Made by a program: the position numbers and the translations under genes
NCBI RefSeq assembly: GCF_028453695.1
Contig: NC_135780.1
Span: 9,486,001 to 9,550,000, forward strand
DNA from: Augochlora pura
Taxonomy: Eukaryota; Arthropoda; Insecta; Hymenoptera; Halictidae
Direction: 5' to 3'
Length of the DNA stretch: 64,000 nt
The notes under the pieces: generated by a model
Told to the model about the DNA's origin: nothing
Database searches by the model: none
Seen by the model: only the letters and a program-made list of their open reading frames with translations
Shown here: positions 1-12,547 of the stretch, piece by piece
Layout: every line of letters begins with the position of its first letter
Position numbering within the stretch: the stretch's first letter is position 1

Positions 1-3000
1 AAACGTCGACCATAAATTAATATTGAACTCTAATTAAAAATAACAGAGCTATTATTCCCTAAATATTAACTCCTTAGCCGAGAAATATGTAAAGCAAATT
101 ATAATAATATTGGCTGGAGTCGGATCGAAACGAAAGACAGATTACGTGACAGAGAGCCGCGACAAAATACGTGAAATATTTAAGAGAACAGCACGCGCCC
201 GTCGCGATTTCGTCGCCGCTTTTGCGACGCTAATTGTTCCGCGGACGCGTGCAGAGGCCGGTCGCAAATCTTCGTTCGCTCGCGGAATAAATTCGGTGAT
301 TACGGGCGGCGGGCATTGAAATCAAGTTTATCGCGGCATCAATTAACGTTCGCGCGGAGGGGTTTTAAAAAATCAATTATTTCATTTGCGAGGGTCGCCG
401 ATCGATCGATCGAATTTGAATATTCTATACGCGGGGGGCATCGTTTACAACGCGTGAAAAAAAAAGAGAGAGAGAGAGAGAGGAGAAAGAAATTCACTCG
501 CAAAAAAAGATCGTATCGTCGTTCGCCGAATGAACATGCAAATGCCGGTCGGATAATCAATTTGAATAATTACTTTCGGATATTCGGTATTAACGGTGGC
601 CGAACGCGCGTGTCGTATTCCCATGCCGTCAATAAAGAAATAAAGGGTAACTCGACCTCCTCCCCTTCCTCCTCCCACCTGCCACCCTCCCCCGCCGACC
701 CTCGCCCCTTTTTCCGGCCCGTTTTTGTTTTGCTACCGTTCGACATCTGTCGTGATGTAATATCTCCGGCGGAAAATTTGGCCGGGGCCGCCGCCGCCGC
801 CGCCGCCAGACGATTCGATTCTCCATTTGCATGACAAATGTAAATGGTTGCATTTCGGTTTGCGCAACGCGTACACGATCCTCCAGTCGCGTAACATTGT
901 TGCGGTCGACGCCATTTCGCGTCGAAATAAGTAGAAACGCGGCGGAGCTGTTCGAACGGGATATTTCCTGGGAAAAGTCCCCGGTTATTCGTGCTGTTGC
1001 AATCTCGTAAAAATCGCTCGCTCGGTCCTAAGTTTAGGCTCTTTTTGAAGCTAGGAAACTCTACTTTTGTTATATATTATCCAGTTTTTTTAAGATTTTT
1101 TTGTGATACGTTTCAGTGTAACCAATGCGAATGTGAATGCACCTCTCTGCTGAAAAATGGTAGACTTTGAAACGTTTGCGAAGTCATTTAAAAATTTTGT
1201 TCACGGTCGGAAATGCCATAAATTTAAAGATTGAGGTTTTCTATTTCCAACGAACTCATAAAATTTGAGGTACGATCTTTTTTTTAATTTTTTTATTAAG
1301 TTTTTATTGGAAGGTGTGTCGTCATCTGATCGTTTTAGAGCGTTTATGTTTGTCGTTCATTTTTGTCCTGTAAAATAGCTAACAAAAAATCATACTTTGA
1401 GTTTCGAGTACTTGTTGGAACAAGGAAGCTTTGATTTACATGTCTATAGTAGTTATAGAAAAATTAAAAATTTTTCAATATTTCTAGACACCTCTGAATT
1501 CGCGAATATTTGCCACTATTACGTTCATAGAATTTCGATGCTTGTTATTATTAAACTCGTGCATAAAGATGTCTATCAACTTAACCAAATAAATGATTAA
1601 TGTATAAATGATTAATAAATAATTAATAAGATAATAAAAAATTAAAATTAAATTTTATTCAGATATGTTTCAATTCGATTGTTTGTTCTATAGTATCGAA
1701 TAAAGTCGTATTCGTATAAATTCGTATCCAGATAAATTTCGACTCGATTAAATATTTATTCGATATTTTCGTATAAAATTTCATTTACCTTTATCTTCTG
1801 TCCGTCGTCCGAATAAAATTTTGCCCAACTCTGGTTTAATTTAACGCATTGAGTACAATGGTCGGACGGCACACACTCTAACCGCTGTTTGACTAATGCA
1901 CCCGGCTTCGATCTCGCGTACTTCGACGATTTAATTAGCTGCGTATTCAATTACGGTGGCCGGAATTACTGTAAACAGAAAAGTCAAGAGCGATCAGAAA
2001 AGTCTGAAGGGATCTGACAGCTGCTGCGTAAATCTGCATAATTGGTCAAATGTAAAGACCAAAATATACATTGGTTAGAACATCCCTCAAATTTTTAAAA
2101 AATGTATATCGAACTACCCTAATACTTTATAGTATTAAATAAATTTTAATATATCTATAAAAAGCATCTTGTCAACGAAAAGAAAGAGATTTTTAATTCA
2201 AGCAGTCTTTTATTTTTTATCGACTTGAAAATTGTTGTAAATTAGGATTGTTAGGATTTCCTTGCCATAATTTCTCGAGTCTGACACGTGGTGAAGTTCT
2301 CTAGTAACAACCCGTTAATTAAATGTTACCTCGTTCTTTCTAGCCACAATAAAATTCTGATTTTTTACCATCGATATTTAAACACTTAAGCAAACGTAGA
2401 CGGAAGATAAATATAAATTGCCTTCCTCCTTCTGAGAAATTATTGCAATCGAAGGAATCGTAATCATTGTAACTATGAAGAAAATGCTATGTCAAGGGGT
2501 TTATAGTTCACGATATTATCACTATGAAAATTGTTGTAAACAACGATTGTTAGTCACGCCCAGGATGATTTCCCCCGACCGAAGTTTCTCCTCGCGATCG
2601 ACCCGACATTTTCAAACGATATCGGTTCATCCAGCGCGAGCCTATACACGTACGTGTACACATATATTTCGTTGCACGTGTTGGGCCACTACCAGCCCGA
2701 CAGATAGTGCATCTATTAGTCAATACTGAATGAATATTTAATAGTGAGAGTTATGGCCTCGATCAAATTCCAGGCCGTGCGCCCACTACTTACATATATT
2801 TCACATGCATGACTGGCCGATGTACGGGGGTGCTCCTATTATTTACGTTCGTACACCTAGACAGAGCTAAAAAGCCGCTTTTCAACGTGCAACTTCGATC
2901 CACGCGCGCATCCGTTTCTCCAGTTTTGTAAGAACTTTAAAAACTGTTCACGCTGCGTTCTTTATTTGGACGCAATTGAAGATCGTTATTCAAGATTCTA

Positions 3001-3065
3001 GTTTTGACGTTTGAACAGCGCTGGGTCCATTCTGACCCGATTGAAGATTTTATGGAAGCCATTGG
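1..3065. other. Intergenic, no gene recognised
   Basis: The first kilobase is GC- and CpG-rich, with an (AG)n run at about 465-482 and a (GCC)n run at about 786-807. From about 1.0 kb to 3.0 kb the DNA is mostly AT-rich. Open frames here are short, of biased composition and lack family similarity I recognise, so none is called. Confidence 0.6.
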
Positions 3066-3258
3066 CTGGTTGAGCGCCGCGTCACCCAAATATGGGTGAC
3101 ACTAATTTCTGACCAATCTTGAAAATTCATTTTTATTGTAACATATTTGAATAAATTGAATTTGATGAGAATGTTTTAACTTTCTAGTTTCGCTTTGATT
3201 AATTAAATTGCTTTAACTATGTGGGGATTTTAGTGGTCGATTGTCGGCACTGAACATG
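3066..3258. mobile_element. TTAA-type MITE, CACGTTGA family, degenerate copy
   Basis: The sequence from GAGCGCCGCG through the segment around TGACCAATCTTGAAAAT to CGGCACTGAACATG is closely similar to the element at 58659-58871, including TTAGTGGTCGATTGTCGGCA near the 3' end. The 3' end is followed by TTAA. The 5' end is eroded, so the left boundary is approximate. No coding capacity is visible. Confidence 0.6.
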
Positions 3259-3378
3259 TTAAATTGAGGTAATTCATTTCAGAAGTAAGAAGATCAAAGA
3301 TAACACTTTTGAAACTTTCGAAAAATTGCTGAACGACTTATATTGATGCGAACGTTCATATTTATGTGAAATGTAAAA

Positions 3379-4200
3379 TTTCTGTAAAATTTAATATCTA
3401 TATAAAATTTTAAATCTATGTAAAATCAGAATTATCCTCTTTAAAACAGTTAATATCAATATAGAACATTTATGTTTTCATTAGTTATAAGGTAAAAATT
3501 TAAATAAAAAGCTACGTTGACTAAAAAATTCAAGCACTTTATAATCAATATAATAAAATTATATATAAAATTTAAGATCTATATAGAATCAGAATTATAT
3601 ACTATAAGATGGTTAATATCGAGATAGAAACACTTACGTTGTCGTTAATTATAAGGTAAAAGTTTAAAAACAAAATTACTTTGATTTAAACATTCAAGCA
3701 TTCCATAACCAATATAATAAAATTATATATAAAATTCAAAGTCTATATAAAATCAAAATTATCCCCCATAAGACAGTTAACACGTTCACGCCGGCGCGGC
3801 CCACCGGTGGCCCGCACTAAACTGTCTCATCGGGCGGGGCGGCCCACCGGTGACCCGCACTAAACTGTCCATCACCTTTCTAATTATACTTACTGTCGGA
3901 AATTTGTGGTCAGGATGAAAAAACGGCACGAGTTACAAAACTTGCACAATAAGATCTCACTGTGCTGCAGAGCAACAAACAACGCGTATGGAGGTCTGAA
4001 CAGGCAATAACTACGCGTCGCCAGATGAAGCGCGATATTAATTTCAGCGCCGCCTCATAGCAAAACAAATGAAAATCGGCCCCGGCGTGAACGTGTTAAT
4101 ATCGACATAGAAATACCTCATGCTGTCATTAATTATAAGGTAAAAATTTGAATAAAAAGTTACGCTGATGGAAAAATTCAAACGTTTTATAACCAACACA
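3379..4200. repeat. Three-copy tandem repeat, unit about 164 bp, third copy interrupted
   Basis: The word GGTAAAA(A/G)TTT recurs at 3491, 3655 and 4139. The word TTAATATC recurs at 3450 and 3613, and again around the element at 3781-4095. Spacing is 164 bp, and 165 bp once the inserted element and its duplicated TTAA (319 bp) are removed. Units are AT-rich and have diverged. No gene is seen in them. Confidence 0.8.
3781..4095. mobile_element. TTAA-flanked MITE with 14-bp perfect TIRs (CACGTTCACGCCGG)
   Basis: A 315-bp element sits between TTAA at 3777-3780 and TTAA at 4096-4099. Its ends are CACGTTCACGCCGG and the exact reverse complement CCGGCGTGAACGTG. It has a GC-rich 5' part with an internal direct duplication around GGCCCACCGGTG, unlike the AT-rich surroundings. 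TTAA target duplication is the hallmark of piggyBac-superfamily elements; assigning this one to piggyBac is inference, since it has no transposase and does not start with CCC. Confidence 0.8.
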
Positions 4201-6377
4201 ATTTGTAAACGACATTTTTGCAGCGACTAAAAAATATTCAAGTATCATAGGGAAGATATTAAGAGGATCCTCGCTAAAAGCAGCACACGGCAGATCTCAA
4301 TGGTGGTTTTGGTGCTCTTTAGAAAGATCACTGCAACATTTTCTAAGTCGAGTCAAAGGAATCATTCTCGGTGATATTTACTTTGTCTTTCATAGAGGAA
4401 CGAGCATTGACAACCTCTGGAAAGGGAAGCGTCCCTGGAAACGTCTTCAGGAACAGCAAAGACATCGATGCCATATCGAGGGATGCAACGAGATGTGATT
4501 CTAGAAAAACTTATCGCATAATCTAGTAAAAGGAACGAAACTATGACAACTCTTTAACTACATCATCAATTGTAATTAATAAAACGATAAAGTGCTGAAA
4601 AACGAAACTTCTTTTCAGCCAAGAGAAGATTGAAAATGGTTGAGATTAATTGAAATAGTATTATAACTAACATATTGTTTTATTTTATAATTATTCCCAT
4701 GTCTCTGAAATAACAATATTCCAAATGAAATGTTATTCTATTTATTTAAAATAGTTACGAAATTAAATCTCCTGAAGGAGGTTCGTCTTTCTGTATGAAA
4801 GAAATTGTCATGAAGATTTCGTAAAATAAAATTTTGTTCTTTATTATTATATTTGAGATAAAAAATAATGTATAATTTAAAATTGTTTTATCTGAAATAA
4901 ATTAATAGATGTTATTTCCATTTTCGAAGCACTTTTGTACAAGAAAATCGTGTCATAAATCACCGTAATAATGCCAGACGAATATTCGTTACAATATCGT
5001 CCGCGACTGTCAAAAATTGACAAAATTCATCCTCGAAATTACGTTATCCTAATTGCTACTCCCTCGCATTATTTTCTCAGAACAGAGCTACACACCGTCC
5101 GCGATATATCACGAGGCATTACAGCGGTGTCCAATCTCGACAATGTACTAATATACGGGGCATACGGCACTTGTCGCTAAGAGGCTCAATTCACGGTGGC
5201 CTAGGCGGGAATAAAAATGGCAGAGAGCCGTCAACGGCGTCCGCTGCAACAGATTCAGAAAGTCGCTAAAGCGGTGGAAGCGGGCCGGAACGTCGACGCA
5301 GAAATAAAACAGCGTTACGAATCGTCTCCGGATTCCATTCTGTCCTCCGTAGCGTAGATTACAGCCGGGGCTCGCTCGCTGTCCCTCATATTTCGTGGCC
5401 GGTTCGCGATGGCCATTTGTCACTTCTCGAGCAAAGTTCATTGCTTTTCGGGCCATTGGACGTGCTCCATAAAAAATTTAAAAAAACCTGCCGGCGGGGA
5501 GGGCGAGAGCGGCGAAGCGAGAGAGAGAGAGAGAGAGAGAGAGGGATGAAGAAGGCGGTAGTGGGAGAGACGAGGACAGAGGAGAAACACTTCGAAGCAG
5601 AGCGAAAGTTTCGAGTTGGCGTTATTGATGTCTTCGGCGGAGATGTGTGCCGGGGGTTGAGGCTCGCTCGGCAGCAACGGTAGACAGGGGTCGGCCGAGG
5701 GGATACCGGGGGTAATCCTGAGAGCAGCCTCAAAGGCCAAATGAGAAATACTTTCCGATCGGGCAGCGGCCCCGAAGACTCCGGAGGCTGCGAGGCTTAA
5801 AGGACTTCATATAACGCCTCTGAGCCGTGAGATCTTAGACTCGCGTCGAGATTTCGACGCTTTTATTATGTAACTATGTGTGGCCCGGCTCGCTTCGTGT
5901 TGGTTCCCCCCCCCCCCCGATTTTTATCCCGGCCCGGCTCCGACCCCTTCACCCTCCCCCATCCTGTGCCGACTTTCGTAATTACTCGAATCGCGCTGTC
6001 TTTAAAACGACGACGCGAAATTAATCCCAGCGAAACGATCTCTCCCTTAACGGCCCGCGGCGTCCGTTTCGACGTCGTTCTCTCTTCATCTTTTTTTTTT
6101 TGCACGGCCATTGATTTTTCAACGAACGACGCACAATGGTGTGTACATACCTCGTCGATTTCGACGGTCGAAATTATTTCTATTGTTCGTTTTAGCAGAA
6201 ACGCGGTTTCGCAACGATTTATGAACGAATTTACACGATTTAAGGACAAAGGCTCGATCATTTTCAATGCAACAATGGTCTGCGAAAATAAAGATGAATA
6301 TTATGTGAAACGTAGACGGGATACCTGTGTACCTGTTATGTAATTAAATCTGACGAGGAACAGTTGTCGGTGATATA
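4201..6377. other. Intergenic with GC/CpG-rich block
   Basis: About 4.2-5.0 kb is AT-rich. About 5.2-6.1 kb is GC- and CpG-rich, with a (GA)n run at about 5520-5543 and a poly-C run near 5906-5918. No gene is recognised; the longer frames on both strands are low-complexity. Confidence 0.55.
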
Positions 6378-6666
6378 CAGGTGTTTCTGTGGCCATTTGA
6401 AGCAACTTTTTGCTTTATAAATATTTTCTCCGAGGTATCGTCAAGGAGATATTAACGAAAAATGGTGACCAATGAGAGGCGAGATCAGCTGGCGCTTGGT
6501 GGAGCAGCCAGTCAGTGGAAATGGGCTTTGTTCCCTTCGCCGTCTAGCGAAAGCCGAGGTCGCCTCTCATTGGTCACAGTTTTTTGTTAATAACTCGTAT
6601 ATGAAACCGCGGATTATATTTTCGCTAAGGAAAAAGTTGCTTCAATTGACTTTCTGAGACACCTTG
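6378..6666. mobile_element. Foldback (palindromic) MITE with TA target duplication
   Basis: The whole 289-bp stretch is an imperfect palindrome. The left arm begins CAGGTGTTTCTG and contains TTTGAAGCAACTTTTT and GTGACCAATGAGAGGCGA. The right arm carries their reverse complements (TCGCCTCTCATTGGTCAC, AAAAAGTTGCTTCAA) and ends ACACCTTG. Arms are roughly 105 nt. TA dinucleotides flank both ends, as expected for Tc1/mariner-type non-autonomous elements. Superfamily assignment is inference. Confidence 0.75.
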
Positions 6667-9600
6667 TATATAATAAATACGTACATATCCATATAAATAT
6701 ATATACATATATATTCATTATCTGGATCATTTATGATTTCACTTAGTGTTAAAAGAATTTTTAAAATTTCTTCTATAAAATTCGTTTCCCATTTTACAAT
6801 TATAAAAACTGTAGAAACACTTTCATATAAATAATAGAACACTTTCATATAAATAAATTACATAATCGAAGCAACTACTACAACGCCAAAAAGTAAATTA
6901 CATCACGTAAGTTTCATGCACGTATCAATTTACGCAGGCGATTGTACTATTCGATATGTTTAAATATCATAAAATAAAAATATAGTAACACGATAAGTAC
7001 CAAGTTGTGTACACCCAGTTTTAAATTCTTCGAACAAAATCCCCGCCCCGGCCTCGTGTACTCCACCCTCTTATTTCAGCCATAATGTGCCACGGCATTA
7101 GCAAGCTTCCCTTAGGATTTATTTGAATACTCGCGAGCCGCGCGAACGAAGCTAAACGACGGATAAAATTGTAAAATGTGCGGAATAGTGGAACGGGACG
7201 GTTCGGCTCGCGTTTCGCTAACCCGGTTGTCGGTACGCCGAGAAATAATTACGTTCCTCGAGGAATAAATACCGGCCCGTTGGCTGTTTATACCGCCGAA
7301 AAGCTGATCGTTATGTCCGGCGCGCGCGATGAATGTGCCGGCGCTTACGTGAAGCCACACTGGGTGAAGTCTGGGAGTGAAGAGCGGACGCGCGGAGGTG
7401 GTAGAAAAATTAAAGGAGCCGAGGAATTAATTGAAAACACGGGCAACGAGGTGCAACGTCGTTTAACAGCGAGCCTCCGAGTGTCCGGAGCTCTCTCTCT
7501 CCCTCTCTCTCTCTCCCTCTCTCTCTCTCCCTCTCTCTTTCTCTCGAGAGAGCCACGAAAATCTCGTAGGCGGTAATAATAAAGTAGACGATAAATAACC
7601 GCGTTTAAGTGGTAACGTAATTTCAGTTTCTACCCTTACAGGACCATTAAGGCCATTATTGCGAATCTCTTAATTTGCGAAAAACAGTGTTCCCTCAAGG
7701 GGCCGGCGCCGGGAGGAGCGCCGTTCTCCGCAGAGGCCCGTTAAACGCCGACGAGGTGGCGAGATTGTGTTCCTGCACCTGTTGGGGTATTATTCATTTC
7801 GACTGGGGAAGCTCGTTGACACCCTTTTTCCCGCGCCCCCCGCCCCCGCCTTATATTATTACCCTACCAGCTCAAAATCGCTGGCTGGTTACTTCGAGCT
7901 CTTGCACCGCAACCGCCATCTTGGATCGCTACTGTCCCCGTTTAATCATACTCCGTCGTTTCTCGACTGAATTAAATAATCGTTGACATCATGATTAACC
8001 TTTGATCGAAATAAATTAGTCATTTTTATGTATCTGTGATCAAAATAAGCCGGTCGAATTCGATACAGCAGAGAGATTTAAAGAATTTAAGGTTAAGAAG
8101 CTAAAATTTTTAAACGACGAACGATATTACCATTTCTACTTAATACGTTCACTTATAGATAGACAATTATAATATAAATTGCACAGTCGCGATAAATCTA
8201 ATATAAATTATCATACATTTGATGATAAGTTATAATAAAGATTACAAGATCGTAGATTTGGTCCAATTTATATCTTTAAAAATTGTTTCAAAAATGAAAC
8301 AATATTTCCATGCGATTGCCAATTGCGTTATATAAAAGGACACTGTATAAATAATCCTACGCGAACCATTGAACGACATATCGCATCCTGTCCACCGATT
8401 GTTAAACTGTAAATCGTTTCACTTTCGCCGAGATGGGCAAATCGAGCACCGAAATTACATTTTTCGCGCGGCGCGCATTCCAGCGATGAGCTAATCAAAG
8501 TTCGACCACGGCGAGACGAACGTTCGAAAATATAAATTCACGGTGAAATTGTCGGCGCGCCGGGTCGGCAGTCTATTTATCAGTTAAACGCTCGTTAAGA
8601 AACTGTTGCTGGCGTCGGGCATTTGATTTCCGGCGAGAGGACTTCCATTTAATTTGAAAATTTCCTCGGAACGGCCGCCGGGCGGCCGACCGTTGGAACT
8701 CGCAAATTCCCTAATTGTCACTCGGCGAGGCGCGCGCGCGGCCACTTCCGCGCGGAGGGCGCCCGCCGAAAACGCGCATAAGTCACGAAAAACGATTAGC
8801 GGCTGAACTAATTGAGAAAACCGCCCTCCCTCCCTCCCTACCCTCCCCCGCGCGGAAAACAGAGGCATCGGGCACACGGACGAGCGCGCGGCTGTGCGCC
8901 AGCCTCGGCAAACACGCTCACGGTCGTCACAACGTGAAGATTAATCGCTTTAATTTCCGAGACATGATTAATCATAATTAACAGGCCGGGTTACTAGCCG
9001 GTGGAAAAAAAGATAGAGACAGAGGGGTACGGCGGCGGAAACGAGGACGGGGCCGGGCGTTTGTACCGCGGAATCATTTACAGTGAGAAAGAGGGAGAGG
9101 GGGAAAAAGAGTGGACGACCGCGCATTGGGGAAAATGAGCAGGTGCGTTAAAATCGTAGAACTTTTGGCAGAAATGAGATAGAGGGATGACTCTTTTTTT
9201 CTATGTTGAACTTAAAACGTTCTAAAATTATGAAAAATTATAAAATCTGTCGCATAGACAGTTTCCGGTGTTGAAAATATTTATTAAATTCGATATTTCT
9301 CGATAGAATTTTGGCTTATCCATTGTGACTGCTTGTTGGATTTTTTATTCGATTGTTATACATTAATTATTAAATTTAAAACTCGGGGAAAAAATTGTGT
9401 AACTAATTCTTGTCCTTTAGATAGTTTTCCAGCTATTTGATTGGATTTTACGCGTTGTATTTATATGTATTAGTATGTGAAAGGGTAGTACGAAATTAAA
9501 GGTAAACTTTTAACGTCGGAAATTATTCCGGAGTATTTTAGTTTAATTAGGAAACACGGTCGCCTCTTTATCTCGTTTCTGATCAAAGCGCCGCGATTTT

Positions 9601-10242
9601 GACGGAAACTTGATCATTTTTCCGCGCCGTTAAAAATTCAACGCCGCTGGGGAATTAACAAGTTGTTGTGCGGGCGATACAGAAAATGGACGCGTACGAA
9701 TGACCCTGTAATTGAAATATATCCAAAGTATTGAGTGGCCGCGGTGAACGCATGGGTAAATCGTCAAATAATCGATCAGTTTGTATTCCGCCGCGGAAAA
9801 TACTCAAATTTCCATCGGGCTGCGTGTTCAATCATCCCGCGGGTTACCAAATATTTTTATAATCTTCGTGCCCGATGCATCATCGATTTCCGAATATAAT
9901 AACATTTTTTTTTTTTTTTTAACCGACGTCTAATTAAGCAAGGAACGTCGAACGCGGAATGAATTTTGATTAAACTAGCCAATCGTTCTGCGATATATAG
10001 ATTTTTATATGGCTTCCCGTCCGTCCGATGGAGCACGTTGTTTTATTATTTGCGAAATTGCGAACAGTTTCCTACCTATGTCATCCCGTCGATCATTTTT
10101 CCCAAATGGGACTTTCAAACTTATGCGTCGATGCTCTAAAATTCTATCAATTAAATCGGAAGTATTAGAGACGAATCAAAGGGTTAACTGTTTGCAGTTG
10201 TATTAAGTTTATATATGTAGGTGTCATGCTGGTCGAAATTAA
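6667..10242. other. Intergenic with GC-rich blocks
   Basis: GC/CpG-rich stretches at about 7.1-7.9 kb and 8.4-9.1 kb are separated by AT-rich DNA. There is a (CT)n run at about 7490-7546 and a poly-T run near 9906-9920. No gene is recognised. Confidence 0.5.
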
Positions 10243-10614
10243 CCCTTTACGTTCGAATGGTTACTCTGAGGGGAACACTAAAAATTGTTATATGATGTTC
10301 CAGTGAAATTTGTTTATTTTTTAAGGATTGCTCACAGTATAATTATTATAGAGATTCGATGTCATATGCAGAAGTTGCATTAATATGTTTTATAAAGTAA
10401 AAATACCTTAGGTAAAAGAGAAATATTTTGGATTTACGATTAAAATGTCTTCGAGAGCAAAGGATTAGTATGCAAGATTAAATAGGAAGAACACAATTAA
10501 TTAATTCTCTTTGAAAGTTTATATATATAAAATAATATGTTTCAATTTTATGTAAAAATAGAAGCAGATGAATAAATTTGGTGGCTGACAGCAGACGTGC
10601 CAGAACGCAAAGGG
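10243..10614. mobile_element. TTAA-flanked piggyBac-like MITE (CCCTTTACGTTCG end)
   Basis: The element is bounded by TTAA at 10239-10242 and 10615-10618. Its ends are CCCTTTACGTTCG and AGAACGCAAAGGG, imperfect inverted repeats. It is 372 bp, AT-rich and noncoding. TTAA plus CCC termini fit the piggyBac superfamily. Confidence 0.7.
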
Positions 10615-10859
10615 TTAAGTTATTTTCTCACCTAATCTGCTACCCAGTTAATTACAAGCTTTCGAAACATGTCAAATGAACTATAATTAAATGAACAATA
10701 TAATACAATTAACACTCTAACTACCAGACCAATAAAAATGACTAGTTCCAGATTATTTTTTCCTTAGTCACTGAAACTATAGCAACCTTTCTATAAGAAG
10801 TTAAGCGCACAGTTTCAATAAAAATCGATTAAAGTTCGAATACATTTAATATCATAATT

Positions 10860-12296
10860 GCTACATTGCAGTACAGTCTTATCGCGCTTCGATCACCCCC
10901 AGCCCCCCGAAGATTCCCGATTTCCATTCGGCCATCGAGGTGACCGTATTATCAATTAAACATCGTATCCTCGACGTCTAACTTTCGCAATTAAGAGAAG
11001 CAGAAGGGGTCCGCGCGCGAAAGTTCCCGGCACGGAGACACCGAGCCGGTGTCCATCAACAGCGGGGGTGCGAAAAGACCATGGGAAAAGAAGGGTAGGA
11101 ACGATGTTTCCGTGAAGCGTACGTCGGGAAATCCTCGCGCGCGCGAGAGAGAGAGAGAGAGGGAGAGAGAGAGAGAGAGAGAGAGGGAAAAGTTGATCGT
11201 GCATCCAAGAGCGACCCAGTAACAGAGTCCTGCGCGTGACAGAGGTCACGACACGAGCATTATTCTCCCCCGCCTTCGAATTCTGTGCCTCGACGGACGG
11301 CGGGGATCGAGGGGGGAGGGGAGGCTGCGCGCGCGAGAAACAAAGAGGGAAGGTGAATCCGGGTAAAAGGAAGCGAGTTTGTCGTAACAGCGGGCACTGA
11401 CTTTATCGGCCTTTCGAGTTTATATATTTCCCTTTTACAAGAGGTGCAACCCCCGCATTTTCACGCTCTCGAACGAAACCACCACCCTCTTCCTTTTTTC
11501 CCCGCCTCCTTCGCCGCGCCCCGCTCTTCGACTACGTCCTACTTTCTTCCTTTCTCTTTCTGTCCCTCCTTCCGTTCTGACACTTCCATTCAACGGACGA
11601 CCGGCAGCAACCCTCCGCCACCCTCTACGTAGCACGCATTCATTTCGCCCCGTTGCTCCTTCTCTCTCCCTCTCCCTCTCTCTTTTTCTTACCCTCTTTC
11701 TCTCTCTATCTCTCTTTCTCTCTCTTTCTCTCGGCCCGTGCTTCCACCCCATCTCGAACCACCCCTCACACACAGCCAGACCTCTCCCGGCCACTCTCCA
11801 TCGGTTATTTATTCGCGATAGTTCCTACTTTTTTACGGTTTACGAGGCTATATCGACGGCTTTTGTTCGTGCCCGTCCTTCCTCGTTCGCATCTGGCGAT
11901 AAGAAACACGCCGGCCACCCACGCCCCGTGTCGAAACAGAAATTCCTCGTACCCACGGCGAGACCCACCGGATCCTATCGCGATCGGCGAGCAAACGACG
12001 CGATTGTTGTGATAATTCGAGGCGATCGGGACGTGAGGTGTTTCGGTGTCGCGAGAGCTATTTTCGCCCGGCGCTGTTACAGGGGGCTGCGGGGACTTTT
12101 CCGCAGCGGAGACACCGTTTCCCCGGGACAGACGCGAGACACGAAGAAATGGAAAAATAAGCGTTTTCATCGCGATGGTTTTTATCAAATGGATGCGCGG
12201 ATATTCTTTTGCGTTTTTTACTGTTCGCGACGTAAATCAGTGGCGGTGGAAATCGTTGTATATTGATTTAAGGGCGGACTTACATTTGAACTCGTT
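10860..12296. other. GC/CpG-rich intergenic block with purine and pyrimidine microsatellites
   Basis: (GA)n lies at about 11145-11187 and a long CT-rich tract at about 11657-11732. The block is CpG-dense. Several 100-130 codon frames run across it on both strands, but they are low-complexity and unlike any protein I know. Confidence 0.5.
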
Positions 12297-12300
12297 TTAA

Positions 12301-12543
12301 CCCGTTGACGTACCATTTTCTGCGCAGTCACTGCGATTAGAAATTTTTCAATTGGCATAATTTCTCAGAAGGGACTGAAAATTAACATTTATTCCGTGCC
12401 TGAATTTACTAGAATGCTTAGATATTAATAACAAGGGATTAGAATTTTATTCTAATTTTAAAGAACAGATTAATATCCATACTTAATAATTTGTTACTAG
12501 CAATTTTCATCCCGAGTCGGACTCGTCGAAATACAGTAAGGGA
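12301..12543. mobile_element. TTAA-flanked MITE, CCCGTTGACGTACC family
   Basis: It begins CCCGTTGACGTACC after TTAA (12297-12300) and ends at AAGGGA before TTAA (12544-12547). The internal sequence, including AACAAGGGATTAGAATTTTA, is shared with the copy at 14155-14400. It is noncoding, 243 bp. Confidence 0.7.
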
Positions 12544-12547
12544 TTAA

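Noticed and set aside
316..834. 172-codon plus-strand frame with overlapping minus-strand frames
   Set aside because: It crosses (AG)n and (GCC)n runs, has biased composition and no recognisable domain; it is typical of GC-rich spacer frames.
11435..12266. Several 110-130 codon frames on both strands
   Set aside because: They overlap each other across CT/GA microsatellites and CpG-rich DNA and lack family features.
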